This document shows positions 17,302-27,120 of a DNA stretch of 34,970 bases, in pieces. The first letter of the stretch is position 1, and each line of letters starts with the position of its first letter. The notes under the pieces are model-generated. The model had not been told where the DNA came from, did not search any database, and saw nothing but the letters and a program-made list of their open reading frames with translations. The stretch is from an uncultured Clostridia bacterium (GTDB lineage Bacteria; Bacillota; Clostridia; TANB77; CAG-508), in the NCBI GenBank assembly GCA_934162925.1, contig CAKPJR010000001.1:1-34970 (forward strand), given 5' to 3'. The translations under genes and the position numbers were made by a program.

Positions 17302-17957
17302 TAAAATAGTTACAATATTAACTCCAAACATACGGTAAAATTGAGGCTGCAGCAAAAGGGGCAAGAAGGCCAAAAAGCTTGCTTATGGCTGCAACTCAAT
17401 TTCTGTGCTTCGGAGAATATTTACTTTACAAAAGCAGTAATTCATACAGCATAAACTCATGTGAGACAATAGAATTATTTTACAACATAAGAACAGACTT
17501 AGACAAATTAAATTATGCATCACATATTACAAAAATAATAAATGATGTAACAACAGAAAATCAAAATACATATAAAGCATTACAATTGTATTTAAATACA
17601 TTGTATATGATATCGGAAACGGAAAAAAATTTAAGTTTAATAAATTCAGTATTTACATTAAGGTTACTATCTATAATAGGATATAGACCAGTAGTAGAAG
17701 AATGCAAAAATTGCAAAACAAAAGAAAATTTGAACTATTTTAGCTTTAAGGATAGCGGGATAAAATGTGATGCATGTAGTAAACAAGATAAAGGGGCAAT
17801 GAAAATTAGTTCAACTACAAAAGATGCCTTAAGGTATATAATATATGCAGATTCTAAAAAGATTTTTTCTTTTGAAGTGCCAGAAGAAACAATAAAAGAA
17901 CTAGAAATAATTTCTAAAATATACTTAAGAGAAAAACTAGAAAAAGAATATAAATAA
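17243..17957 (+). CDS. recO: DNA repair protein RecO, joined across a CGG +1 shift
   Basis: Joined length is 237 residues (30 codons, C at 17333 skipped, then 17334-17954), normal for RecO, which loads RecA with RecF and RecR. The N-terminal OB fold reads KVKGIIIAEKTVSDFDKIVTILTPNIG, then KIEAAAKGARRPKS, the usual start of the family. A four-Cys zinc knuckle is at CKNC and CDAC. At the break the original frame is CGG followed immediately by TAA, so without a shift only a 31-residue peptide would be made. The next plausible ATG (17379) would lose the OB-fold start. The gene begins inside yqzL. Confidence 0.9.
17333..17336 (+). other. CGG +1 frameshift site in recO
   Basis: CGGT follows ATA at codon 31 and is followed in the original frame by TAA. 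Skipping the C gives ATA-GGT-AAA-ATT (I-G-K-I), matching the conserved L-G-K-I region of RecO. Confidence 0.85.
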
Positions 17958-17967
17958 AAAATATGTG

Positions 17968-17996
17968 TTGCAAAATTAATTCGCTTACGCTATAAT
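17968..17996 (+). promoter_or_regulatory. Sigma-A type promoter for hpf
   Basis: TTGCAA (17968-17973), a 17-base spacer and TATAAT (17991-17996), 30 bases before the hpf start codon. Confidence 0.82.
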
Positions 17997-18026
17997 AAAA
18001 AAAACAAATGAAAGGAAGCGATTAAT

Positions 18027-18560
18027 ATGGTAAATATTAAAATAACAGGTAAAGACGTTAAAGCAACAGAGGCAATACAAGAATATTTAGATAAAAAAAT
18101 GGATAGAATAGAAAAATACTTTGAAGGGGACATTGATGTTGTAGTTACTATAAGAACAGAAAAAACAGAACAAATTGCAGAAATGAGTGTTAAAGTAAAA
18201 CAAGATACATATAGAGCAGTAACAGCACATAAAGATATGTATGCTTCTATAGACAGAGACATAGATATACTAGAAGGTCAAATTAGAAAAATAAAAACAA
18301 GAAAAGACAAAGCAAACAAAGATGATTCTATAAAATCAATGAATGCAGATTTAAAAGAAGAAAAAACAATAGAAAATGAAATAATAAAAACAATTTATTA
18401 TGATATAAAACCTATGACACCAGAAGATGCAAAATTAAAACTACAAGAAAAACCACAAGACAGATTTATAACATTTATAAATCAAGAAACAAACAAAGTA
18501 AATGTTCTATTCAAAATGAAAGACAATAAAAACTTTGGTTTAGTAGAACCAGAAGCATAA
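18027..18560 (+). CDS. hpf: Long-form ribosome hibernation promoting factor
   Basis: 177 residues. The N-terminal S30AE/YfiA domain (about 1-95, beginning VNIKITGKDVKATEAIQEYLDKK) binds the 30S decoding region. The C-terminal dimerisation domain (about 120-175) contains KPMTPEDAKLKLQ and FITFINQETNKVNVLFKMKD, typical of the long form that pairs 70S into 100S ribosomes in stationary phase. It has its own promoter and a GAAAGGAAG ribosome binding site. Confidence 0.95.
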   Translation: MVNIKITGKDVKATEAIQEYLDKKMDRIEKYFEGDIDVVVTIRTEKTEQIAEMSVKVKQDTYRAVTAHKDMYASIDRDIDILEGQIRKIKTRKDKANKDDSIKSMNADLKEEKTIENEIIKTIYYDIKPMTPEDAKLKLQEKPQDRFITFINQETNKVNVLFKMKDNKNFGLVEPEA

Positions 18561-18566
18561 AACAAG

Positions 18567-18637
18567 AAAGACAGGAATTTAAAGTTCCTGCCTTTATGTA
18601 TTTATATAGTAGGAAATTTCTCATTTCCTACTATATA
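18567..18637 (+). terminator. Two hairpins after hpf
   Basis: The first (18567-18595) has stem CAGGAA/TTCCTG extended by AAAG/CTTT across one mismatch. The second (18603-18637) is a perfect 15-bp stem TATATAGTAGGAAAT with a five-base loop. They lie between convergent hpf and the spore protein gene. A further inverted repeat AGAACAAAG / CTTTGTTCT lies around 18700-18733; I cannot say what it does. Confidence 0.65.
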
Positions 18638-18787
18638 AAAATGCTATAATCGCTATTGCCTTTGAGATTTCCTCATTACATTCGGGAACTCAAATCTGCG
18701 AGAACAAAGGGCGACTAAAGTCACTTTGTTCTACAAGTACACAAAAGTAAAAACTAAAAATTCCTGCAAAAGCTAAATTAGATTAAA

Positions 18788-18988
18788 CTATTTCATTTGG
18801 CTTTCAGCTTGTTGAATCATTTTTTTAACCATGTTACCACCGATTCTACCAGCGTCTTTTGCTGATATATCACCATTGTAACCATTTTTTAAATTAACTC
18901 CAACTTCACTAGCTACTTCATATTTGAATTTATCTAGAGATTCTTTAGCTTCTGGAACTAATCTTCTATTAGAATTTGATGTTGCCAT
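18788..18988 (-). CDS. Alpha/beta-type small acid-soluble spore protein
   Basis: 66 residues from the ATG at 18988, chosen because GGAGGTG precedes it at ideal spacing; upstream in-frame ATGs lack this. The germination protease site is visible as KYEVASEVGV (about residues 22-31). The C-terminal DNA-binding motif is DAGRIGGNMVKKMI, diagnostic of the family. These proteins coat spore DNA and protect it from UV and heat, and are degraded on germination. The CGG at 18842 (minus strand) is out of frame (ATC GGT). Confidence 0.96.
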   Translation of the reverse strand: MATSNSNRRLVPEAKESLDKFKYEVASEVGVNLKNGYNGDISAKDAGRIGGNMVKKMIQQAESQMK

Positions 18989-19144
18989 TATTTTTTCACC
19001 TCCTAGGATATGAATTAAAACATTTTGAAAGCTGACTTGCTTTTCAATAATTAGAATGCGCAAATAGAAAAAAAATAAACTGGAAATTTTTTGTAAATTT
19101 CTAAATAAAATTTGTTAGGTGAATTGTAATTTGTTTTAAAAATA

Positions 19145-19172
19145 TTGAAAATAAATTTACTAATGATATAAT
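19145..19172 (+). promoter_or_regulatory. Sigma-A type promoter for the HAD hydrolase gene
   Basis: TTGAAA (19145-19150), a 16-base spacer and TATAAT (19167-19172), 27 bases before the start codon. Confidence 0.72.
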
Positions 19173-19198
19173 AAGAAAAAACGGAGGATAAAATAATA

Positions 19199-20071
19199 AT
19201 GTACAAATTAATAGCAATGGATATAGATGGAACTCTTTTGAATTCATATGGAGAAGTAAGTTTGAAAAATAAAGAAGCAATAGAATTAGCTTTGAAAAAA
19301 AATATTGAAGTTGTACTAACATCTGGAAGAATGCCAAAAGCAATTTTGCCAATAGCAAATGAAATAAAAGCAGATAAATATATAATATCTGGAAATGGAG
19401 CCGCAATATATGATGTTCAAAATGATAAAATAATATATAATAGCTACTTGACTAAAAAGAAAGTGCTAGAAATAATAGATATATGCGAAAAAAATAGTAT
19501 GTTTTACAATGTTTATACAAATGATGTGATTCTTACAAAATCACTTAGTTATAATATTCTTTTTTATCACAATGAGAATAAAAGAAATCCAGAGGATAAA
19601 AAAATAAAAATTAATATAGTTAATGATATATACAAATATGTAAAAGAATATGAAAAAGAAGACTTCCTAAAAGTTACAATATGTGATAATGATGAGTTTG
19701 TTTTTAAAAGCATAATGAATAAAATTAAAAACATAAGAAATGTAGATATTCTAGAAGTTGCACATATGTCTAAGAAGATAATAAAACATGGAAGCGAAGA
19801 ACATGAAATTGCATACTATTATACAGAAATTACAAATAGAAATGTAAACAAGTGGACTGCTCTAGAAATGTTGTTAAAAAAATTGAAAATAGAAAAAGAG
19901 GAACTAATTACAATAGGAGATAATGTCAACGATAAAGAAATGATAGAGAATGCAGGTTTAGGAATAGTGACGGGAAATGCTTCACCAGAGATGAAAAAAA
20001 TAGCAAACAAAATAGTGTCAAGTAATAATGAAAATGGAGTAGCGGAAGCGATAATAAAATATGCTTTGTAA
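19199..20071 (+). CDS. Cof-type HAD-IIB phosphatase
   Basis: 290 residues. HAD motif I is MDIDGTLLNS (residues 7-16, nucleophile Asp and acid/base Asp), motif II is the Ser in TSGRMPKAI, and motif IV is ITIGDNVNDKEMIENAGLGI near residue 239. The IIB cap lies between about 85 and 200. Such enzymes remove phosphate from sugar phosphates, nucleotides or cofactors such as FMN; the substrate cannot be read from the sequence. It has its own promoter and a terminator. Confidence 0.92.
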   Translation: MYKLIAMDIDGTLLNSYGEVSLKNKEAIELALKKNIEVVLTSGRMPKAILPIANEIKADKYIISGNGAAIYDVQNDKIIYNSYLTKKKVLEIIDICEKNSMFYNVYTNDVILTKSLSYNILFYHNENKRNPEDKKIKINIVNDIYKYVKEYEKEDFLKVTICDNDEFVFKSIMNKIKNIRNVDILEVAHMSKKIIKHGSEEHEIAYYYTEITNRNVNKWTALEMLLKKLKIEKEELITIGDNVNDKEMIENAGLGIVTGNASPEMKKIANKIVSSNNENGVAEAIIKYAL

Positions 20072-20114
20072 GCAATATTACAAAAGTGTTACAACAATAT
20101 TATATTTGAATTAC

Positions 20115-20150
20115 AATCACCTTAAATGTTGTTTTTAAGGTGATTTTGTT
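20115..20150 (+). terminator. Terminator after the HAD gene
   Basis: AATCACCTTAAA (20115-20126) pairs with TTTAAGGTGATT (20134-20145), followed by TTGTT. The same AATCACCTT/AAGGTGATT core forms the hairpin before agrB. Confidence 0.8.
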
Positions 20151-20264
20151 ATAAAATAAAAACACGAAGCGTATTTAAATTTTAAAAGAAAATTTAAGTA
20201 TAATAACGGTTAATTTTGGAGCGCTTTGATGCCTCTCAAAATAGCAAATTAGGAGGAATATAAT

Positions 20265-21185
20265 ATGGTAGCAAATCCAATGCAAAAAAAAGCAAGAAAT
20301 TCATTTTTATTAGGAATGATAATTACACTTTTAGTGTGCGCAATAATAGGAGGATTGTTTTATGTTCTTGTAATAAGAAAAAATGAACAAAAAGAAGCTG
20401 AAGAAGGAACACTTACATATGTGTATAGATTAAAAAAAGATGTACAGTCAGGACATGAAGTTACAAGCGCAGATGTTGAATCGATAGTAGTAACATCAAA
20501 AGCGGTGCCAGCAGATGCATTTGCTTCTAAAACAAAAACTAAAAATGAAAAGGGAAAAGAAGTATGGAAAGATAAAGCCTTTGTAGGAGGATATAACGCA
20601 AAAGTAGATTTGAAAGCTGGAACAATACTATCATCAGCTTTGGTAACAGAAAGAGAAGAAATAAATAAAGACTTGAGATATGTAGAATATAATATGCTGG
20701 CTTTACCTACAACTGTAGATGTTGGACAATTTGTAGATATAAGGTTAACACTTCCAAATGGACAAGACTTAATAGTTGTTTCTAAAAAAGAAATAAAATC
20801 AATATTAGGAGCAACAATAGGAATAGAATTATCAGAGCAAGAAATTTTAATGATGGAAAGTGCTATTGTAGAAGCATATATAATGACAGCTTCAAAATTG
20901 TATGTAACTCAATATGTAGAACCAGGAATTCAAGAAGCAGCAATAAACACATATATTCCAACAAGCGCAGTACAAGAACTTATTAAAGTAAATAGCAATA
21001 TAGTTGAAACTGCAAAAAATGCACTTGTAAATACATTTAAAGATAACAATAGAATATATGTGGACAATGAACGTTCAAGATATGGCGAAGACGAAACAGA
21101 AAATATAGAAACAAAATTAAAAGAAGAAATTGAAAATGCAAAAGCAGCAAGAGAAGCATACCTATCAGGATTAACAAGCTATTAA
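20265..21185 (+). CDS. CpaB/RcpC-like pilus assembly protein with SAF domain
   Basis: 306 residues. One N-terminal transmembrane segment (about 14-37) is followed by a SAF-type domain (about 47-130: VYRLKKDVQSGHEVTSADVE, then VDLKAGTILSSALV) and a beta-rich domain with DVGQFVDIRLTLPNGQDLIVVS. This is the layout of CpaB/RcpC, the periplasmic or extracytoplasmic component of Tad pilus machines. The C-terminus is helical and charged. AGGAGG precedes the ATG. It heads the pilus-like locus that runs to the end of the window. Confidence 0.85.
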   Translation: MVANPMQKKARNSFLLGMIITLLVCAIIGGLFYVLVIRKNEQKEAEEGTLTYVYRLKKDVQSGHEVTSADVESIVVTSKAVPADAFASKTKTKNEKGKEVWKDKAFVGGYNAKVDLKAGTILSSALVTEREEINKDLRYVEYNMLALPTTVDVGQFVDIRLTLPNGQDLIVVSKKEIKSILGATIGIELSEQEILMMESAIVEAYIMTASKLYVTQYVEPGIQEAAINTYIPTSAVQELIKVNSNIVETAKNALVNTFKDNNRIYVDNERSRYGEDETENIETKLKEEIENAKAAREAYLSGLTSY

Positions 21186-21211
21186 TATAATTATAGTATC
21201 AAAATTTATAA

Positions 21212-21230
21212 GGCAGGTGTTAAACCTGCC
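21212..21230 (+). terminator. Small hairpin after the CpaB-like gene
   Basis: GGCAGGT and ACCTGCC pair around a five-base loop. No T run follows, so it may be a processing or attenuation structure and not a true terminator. Confidence 0.45.
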
Positions 21231-21297
21231 AACAATAAAATAAATTAAAAAAATACAAATGATATTGGACTAGTAAATGAAATAGGAGGAATTTAAG

Positions 21298-21975
21298 TTG
21301 AAAAAAATAGGCTTTATAGGGGCTTTTGAAAAAACTGATTTAATTGTATATATTGCAAAAATATTAACAGAAGTGAAAAAAAGAGTATTAGTAGTAGATA
21401 CAACCATTTTGCAAAAAGCAAGATATATAATACCATGCATTGCCCCTACTAAGTCATATGTTACAGAATATGAAGGAATTGATGTCGCAGTTGGATTTGA
21501 CGATTTAGAATCTTTAAATAAATATATGGGAAACATAGAAAATGATTATGACATTATACTAGTAGATGTTGATTCATATGAGAAATTTGATGCATTTGAG
21601 TTAATGAATTCAGAAAAATTATATTTTGTAACAGCATTCGATAGTTTCTCTTTGAAAAAAGGAATAGAAATAATAGGAACAATGAGACAAAAGGTTAAAA
21701 TGAAGAAAATATTATTTTCTAGAGAATACGTAGAAGAAGATGATGAATATTTAAATTTATTATCATTAACTTATCCGATAGAATGGGATGAAGAAAAAAT
21801 ACATTTTCCATATGATCAAGGAGACTTGACAGCTATAATAGAAAATCAAAGAGTGACAAAAATAAAGCTGAAAAATTTAAGTGAAGAATATAGAATGTCA
21901 TTGTTTATGATGGTACAAGAAATAGCACCAGAAGTAAAAGTGGGGGAAATAAAAAAAGCTTTTAAAAATATTTAA
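21298..21975 (+). CDS. CpaE-like protein with degenerate P-loop
   Basis: 225 residues with a TTG start after AGGAGGA. The fold looks like a ParA/MinD-type ATPase: an N-terminal KKIGFIGAFEKTDLIVYIAKIL in the P-loop position, VLVVDTT, and DYDIILVDVDSYEKF in the Walker B position. The glycine-lysine-serine/threonine signature is missing, so it probably does not hydrolyse ATP. It is followed 11 bases later by a second, better-preserved member. By position it would play the CpaE-like role in localising the pilus machine; this is inference. Confidence 0.65.
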   Translation: MKKIGFIGAFEKTDLIVYIAKILTEVKKRVLVVDTTILQKARYIIPCIAPTKSYVTEYEGIDVAVGFDDLESLNKYMGNIENDYDIILVDVDSYEKFDAFELMNSEKLYFVTAFDSFSLKKGIEIIGTMRQKVKMKKILFSREYVEEDDEYLNLLSLTYPIEWDEEKIHFPYDQGDLTAIIENQRVTKIKLKNLSEEYRMSLFMMVQEIAPEVKVGEIKKAFKNI

Positions 21976-21986
21976 GGAGAAAATAA

Positions 21987-22817
21987 ATGGCAATTATATC
22001 ATTTTGGAATAATGGAAAAGAAGAAACTGGCAAAAGCTCGTCTATAGTAGCAATATCTACTCTATTAGGAGTAAACCACAATTATAAAATATTAGTTTTA
22101 GATACTAAATATAATGATTATTTTTATCATGATTGCTTTTGGCAAGAAGATAAAACAATAAAGTTGATAAACAGTAATAATGCAAAAACTGATATCGGTC
22201 ATGATATTAGCGGATTGTCTAAGGCAATATTAAGTAATAAAACATCTCCAGAAATAGTAACAAATTATACAAAAATAGTATTTAAAGATAGACTGGAGTT
22301 ACTTATGGATACAAAAGTGGAACCAGAAGAATATGAAATACACAAAACAATATTTAAAGATATTGCAAGAATAGCAAGCAAATATTATGATTTAGTGTTT
22401 ATAGATATAGATAGTGATTTGGATGAAAAAATCAAAGATTCATTATTAGAAATTTCAAATTTAGTTATAGCATGCTTGCCACAAAACTTAAGAAAAATAA
22501 ATGAATTTATGGAATTAAGAGAGAAAAAAGAAGTTCTTAAAAATAAAGAAATAATTCCACTAATGGGAAGATATGATAAACATTCAAAATTCAACAAAAA
22601 AAACGTTTCAAGATATATGAGAGAAAAAAGAGGGGTATATGCAATACCATATAACACATTATTTTTTGAAGCATGTAATGAAGGAAAAGTAGCTGACTTT
22701 TTCATAAAATTTAGAAAAATAAATGAAAAAGATAGAAATGCAATATTTATTTCAGATGTAAGAGAAGTTACTGAAAAGATGGTTGAGCGTTTAAAAGAAT
22801 TACAAATGAGAATGTAG
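21987..22817 (+). CDS. CpaE/MinD-like P-loop ATPase of the pilus locus
   Basis: 276 residues. The P-loop reads NNGKEETGKSSSIVAIS (about residues 8-24), a deviant Walker A with the Lys-Ser-Ser end intact. ILVLDTKYND and YYDLVFIDIDSDLD correspond to the other conserved strands. A late LPQNLRKINEFMEL is like the signalling region of MinD-type ATPases. It sits between the degenerate partner and cpaF, in the place of CpaE in Tad loci. AAGGAG precedes the ATG. Its two CGG triplets are out of frame. Confidence 0.75.
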   Translation: MAIISFWNNGKEETGKSSSIVAISTLLGVNHNYKILVLDTKYNDYFYHDCFWQEDKTIKLINSNNAKTDIGHDISGLSKAILSNKTSPEIVTNYTKIVFKDRLELLMDTKVEPEEYEIHKTIFKDIARIASKYYDLVFIDIDSDLDEKIKDSLLEISNLVIACLPQNLRKINEFMELREKKEVLKNKEIIPLMGRYDKHSKFNKKNVSRYMREKRGVYAIPYNTLFFEACNEGKVADFFIKFRKINEKDRNAIFISDVREVTEKMVERLKELQMRM

Positions 22818-22835
22818 GAGAGGAGTTCTTAAACT

Positions 22836-24822
22836 ATGACTGTTACAAATATTTTATTTACATTTGTTGTGTTAATACTAGCAGGAGTGTTGATTAAATA
22901 CAAAATAGAAAAAAATAAAAATGCAGAAGTTGAAGAAGGAATTGACATTGATGACAAAACATACACAATAGATAAAATGAAAGAATTCGTTAAGAAAAGA
23001 CTAGACGAAATTACAAAAATAAACCTTTACGATATAGGTCTTTCAGAAGAAGAATTAAAAAGAAGAAAAGCAAAAAAATATGAATTAAAAAGAGCATTAA
23101 AAGGATGTACTTATGGTGATGTTAACGATAAGAAATATGTAAAAGAACTGATTTTTGACTTACTATCTAAAGAATATGGAGTTACAGAAGTAAATATATC
23201 AAAAGCAATACCATTTGACATTCCGTCACTTCTAAATTCTCAAGACAAATTTGATATATTATTGTATACATATAAAAAAGATTTCGGATACGAAGCTTTA
23301 ACACAAATAATTAAAAAATATAATTTAGCTACATTGAAATATATAGCAGGAGAAGCAAAACCATGCTATGTAATAACAAAAGAAGAAATAGATGACATAT
23401 TTGATAAAGAAGCGATAACATTAACTTTCCAAGACAAGTTAAACATAGTAGTCCAAAGAATATATCAGCATTATAAAGGATACAGTAGTATTGATGAAAT
23501 TAGAGATATGAATATAGATGGTGTGTCGGGAGGTGTATCTGGTCTTCCAGAAAGTTTCCTAAGCCAAGTTGCACAAACTGATGGAGATTACTTAGAGCAA
23601 ATTGCAGAGCATAAAGTACCAAGAGCATGTGATAGTATATGGATAATGTTCCAAGGTAAATCTATACGTTTAGCATTCCTTTCATTTGGTAAAGAAAGTG
23701 AATTAAAAAGAGTATGTCAAAATATATACAAATATAACAACCCAGGACAATTATCTGACACAAATGGATTTAAAATCAATGAAATGAAGGATGGATCTCG
23801 TGTCGTTGTTGTACGTCCATCAATGTCAGAAACATGGGCATTCTTCGTAAGAAAGTTCGACGTAAAAAGAGCAACACTAGAACAAATAATTACAGTACCA
23901 GGAAAAGACAATGCAATAGATTTATTAAAATTCCTAGTAAAAGGAGCAAGAATAATATCACTTACTGGTGAGCAAGGTTGCCGGAAAAACAACAATGCTT
24001 ATGGCAATGATAGAAAATATATACGAAACAATGAATCTTCGTATTACAGAAACAGCTTTCGAGTTGCACTTAAGAAAAATATATCCAACAAGAAATATAT
24101 TATCAATGCGTGAAACAGAAACAATATCTGGACAAGATTGTTTGGACGTTCAAAAGAAAACTGACGGTAGTGTTAATATAATCGGTGAGGTTGCAACTGA
24201 CCCCGTAGCATCTTGGATGATACAATCAGCACAGGTTGCATCTAAATTTACTTTATTTACTCACCATGCTAAAACTTTCCCAGACTTAGTTACAGCATTA
24301 CGTAACTCAATGCTAAGGGCAGGAGTATTTAAAGATGAGAGAACAGCAGAAGAGCAAGTTGTTCAAGTATTAAACTTTGATATTCACTTAGTAAAAGACT
24401 TTAGAGGTAGACGTTATATAGAAAGAGTAACAGAGTGTGTACCAGTAGAAGATAAAAACGAATATACATATGATCACAGAAAAGAGAAAACTTTAGAAGG
24501 TAAAATGGATAAATTCATAGACAACGCAACACATTATTTTACTAAGGTTACAAACAGAGAACTATACAAATATGTAAACATAATGGAATATAGAAATGAT
24601 GAATATGTTATAACAAACAAAATATCAGATCATAACTTAAGAGAAATGCGTATAAATATGGATGAATCTGATATAGAAGAATTTGATAGATTTGTAGAAA
24701 GAAATTGGGGAAAACAAAATTTAGGTTTTGGAGTACAAGAAACCCAAGAGGCGGTTCCAGTATCAGCAACAGTAACATCAAATGGACAAGAAAAAAGAAG
24801 AGGACGCCCATCTAAAAAATAA
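22836..24822 (+). CDS. cpaF: CpaF/TadA-like secretion ATPase, joined across a CGG +1 shift
   Basis: Joined length is 661 residues (382 codons, C at 23982 skipped, then 23983-24819), longer than usual for CpaF because of an N-terminal transmembrane segment (about 4-22) and a long linker domain. The Walker A motif spans the break: TGEQGC, then Gly383-Lys384-Thr385-Thr386 in the shifted frame. Without the shift the reading gives CRKNNN and the motif is lost. Downstream features are RETETISGQDCLDVQ, an atypical Walker B IIGEVATDPVAS and the His-box FTHHAKTFPDLVTALRNSM. It would power pilus or pseudopilus assembly at the cytoplasmic membrane. The C-terminus has an Arg/Lys-rich tail. GGAGAGGAG precedes the ATG. 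Confidence 0.9.
23982..23985 (+). other. CGG +1 frameshift site in the cpaF Walker A motif
   Basis: CGGA follows TGC at codon 383. Skipping the C gives TGC-GGA-AAA-ACA-ACA (C-G-K-T-T), the catalytic P-loop end. It is the most functionally constrained of the eleven sites. Confidence 0.9.
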
Positions 24823-24944
24823 AGAATTTTCTTAAAACATTAATTACAGTGTATATATGAGCAAAATCTGTTTACTCACATATATAACAAAAAACTATAA
24901 GGGAATCCCCCTATACATATAAAAAGAAAGAGGTGTAAAAAGCC

Positions 24945-27025
24945 ATGTCTAACCAAACATTATTTTTAATAATGGGAATAAGTGGTGGATTGTTTGTATT
25001 TACAATAATAGCATACCTTATAATGAGGCAAATATTAAACAAATCAGATATAAAACATATAAAACAATTAAAAGAAGGAACAAAAGAAAAAAAATACACC
25101 TCAGATGTTTTATACCAAAAAATATATATTTATCTTATAAGAGTACCATTTTTAAATAGATATGTAAATAAATTAAGAAGAAAACTAGAAATAATAAACA
25201 TTGATGACGAATATCTTACAAGAAGGCAAACTGCACAAATAATTACAAAAGCAATATTAATAACTTTAGTTTTAACAATTTTTATAATTATTTTTGCACA
25301 TTCTAATCCATTATTGTTATCTATATTATTACTTTTTGAACTATTCCTTATAGAAACATTAATGAGTGGAATGGTAGACAAATTAGATACCAAATTATTA
25401 AAACAACAAATAGAATTCTTTGCAGAAATTAGACATGCCTACCATGAATATAACATGGTAGAAGAAGCAATATATGAAGTTTCTCAAAAAGATCAACTAG
25501 AAGTTTCAAGACAAGGAGAAAAAATATACGAAATACTAATATCAGATGATCCAGAAACTGAACTAGAAAAATACTATGATGTAGCTCCAAATAGCTACTT
25601 AAAAGAATTTGCAGGAATATCATATTTAACAAGAGAGTTTGGAGATAGAACAGATAGTAATGGAGCATCTTTATACTTAAAAAACCTAAACAATATCACA
25701 GAAGAGATGCAACTAGAAATATTAAAAAGAGAAAAATTAGATTATGTATTTCAAAGTTTATCAGTAATAGCAATAGTACCAGTGCTTGCTATGCAACCAC
25801 TTAGAAATTGGGCAGTATCTAACTTCTCTTTTACATCAGAATTTTATGATGGAAAATTGGGTTTTATAGCACAAATACTATTAGTAGCAATAACTTTTAT
25901 ATGCTATCTTTTAACAAGAAAACTAAAAGATAACGGTTCAATAAAAGGAGAATATGTTGACCCAAACAAAGTTTGGCAAATGAAACTATATAATAAACCA
26001 GTAGTAAAAAAAGTAGTAGATTTATTTATACCAAAAGAAAAAACAAAAGAATACAGAAAGGATATAAATTTATTAAAAGACGCTGCTTCAAAACAAAAGC
26101 TAGAGACATTATATATAAATAGAATAATATGTTGTATAGCTGTATTTATTGTATCATTATTAATATTTGGACAAGTACATAATGTAGCAGTAGATTATAT
26201 ATATGAAAACCCAACAACAAAATTCGATATGCTTCGGAGAACTTAGTGAAAAGGATAAAGCGGAAGCAATGAAATTAACAGAACAAGACAATTACTTTTT
26301 GGACAAATTAAAAGGGCAAAAGCTAACAGAAGAGCAAGTTAAAATGGAATTAAAACACTCTGAATACTATAGAGAAGCAACAGATGAAGAACTACAAGAA
26401 CGGTGCAGAAAGAATAAATGAAAAACTAAAAGTGGTAAATAAAGAATATTTAAAATGGTTTGAATGGTTGCTTGCATGTGTATTTGCATTAGGCGGATAT
26501 TGGGCACCAAAATGGATGCTTATGTTCCAAAAAATATTAAGAAAATTAGAAATAGAAAACGAAGTTATGCAATTCCAAACAATAATTTTAATGCTTATGA
26601 AAATTGAAAGGGTAAACGTAGAAATGATATTGGAATGGTTAGAAAGATATTCTAATATATTTAGAGAACCAATTTCGAAATGTGTTAATAACTACGAAGC
26701 AGGAGCATGGGAAGCATTAGAAGAATTAAAAAATGAAGTAAACTTTGAACAAATGCTTAGAATAATAGAAGGTTTACAATCAGCAGTGGAAAAAATACCA
26801 ATTAGAGAAGCATTTGATGAGTTGGACAACGAAAGAGAATACTACCAAGAAAAAAGAAAAGAATCTAACGAGAGACTAATAAAAAGAAAAGGAATGATAG
26901 GAAAAGCAATAGGATTTACACCATTAGTATTACTTTTTGTAGGATACTTAATTGTACCATTAATTGCAATAGGATTAATAAGTATGACAAACACTATGTC
27001 TACAATGACAACAATGTCGACATAG
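24945..27025 (+). CDS. Large GspF/TadB-TadC-like membrane protein, joined across two CGG +1 shifts
   Basis: With both shifts (430 codons; C at 26235 skipped; 55 codons; C at 26401 skipped; 207 codons) the product is 692 residues. Hydrophobic segments lie near residues 6-28, 98-142 (two), 265-282, 303-322, 394-413, about 500-516 and 660-685. Between the membrane clusters are cytoplasmic helical domains like those of GspF/T2SSF proteins; Tad loci normally have two separate such proteins, TadB and TadC, and this may be one fused counterpart. The middle 55-codon segment (GELSEKDKAEAMKLTEQDN onward) is soluble and acidic. It has no good start signal of its own, and neither does the third segment. 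AAAGAGGTG precedes the first ATG. The family assignment is from layout and context. Confidence 0.75.
26235..26238 (+). other. First CGG +1 frameshift site in the GspF-like gene
   Basis: CGGA follows CTT at codon 431. Skipping the C gives CTT-GGA-GAA-CTT and opens the next 55 codons. The original frame stops four codons later. Confidence 0.82.
26401..26404 (+). other. Second CGG +1 frameshift site in the GspF-like gene
   Basis: CGGT follows GAA, 55 codons after the first site. Skipping the C gives GAA-GGT-GCA-GAA (E-G-A-E) and opens 207 more codons. The CGG is in frame only if the first shift has already happened. Confidence 0.82.
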
Positions 27026-27120
27026 TATAAAATCTTAAACAATAAAATGTAAATAACTATAAAAATACATAAATCTATTTTAAAAATAAAAAATGACACA
27101 CATATGTAAGGAGAAAATCT

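Noticed and set aside
17411..17413. CGG in TGCTTCGGAGAA of recO as a twelfth shift site
   Set aside because: After the shift at 17333 it is out of frame (TTC GGA, Phe-Gly) and the frame continues normally.
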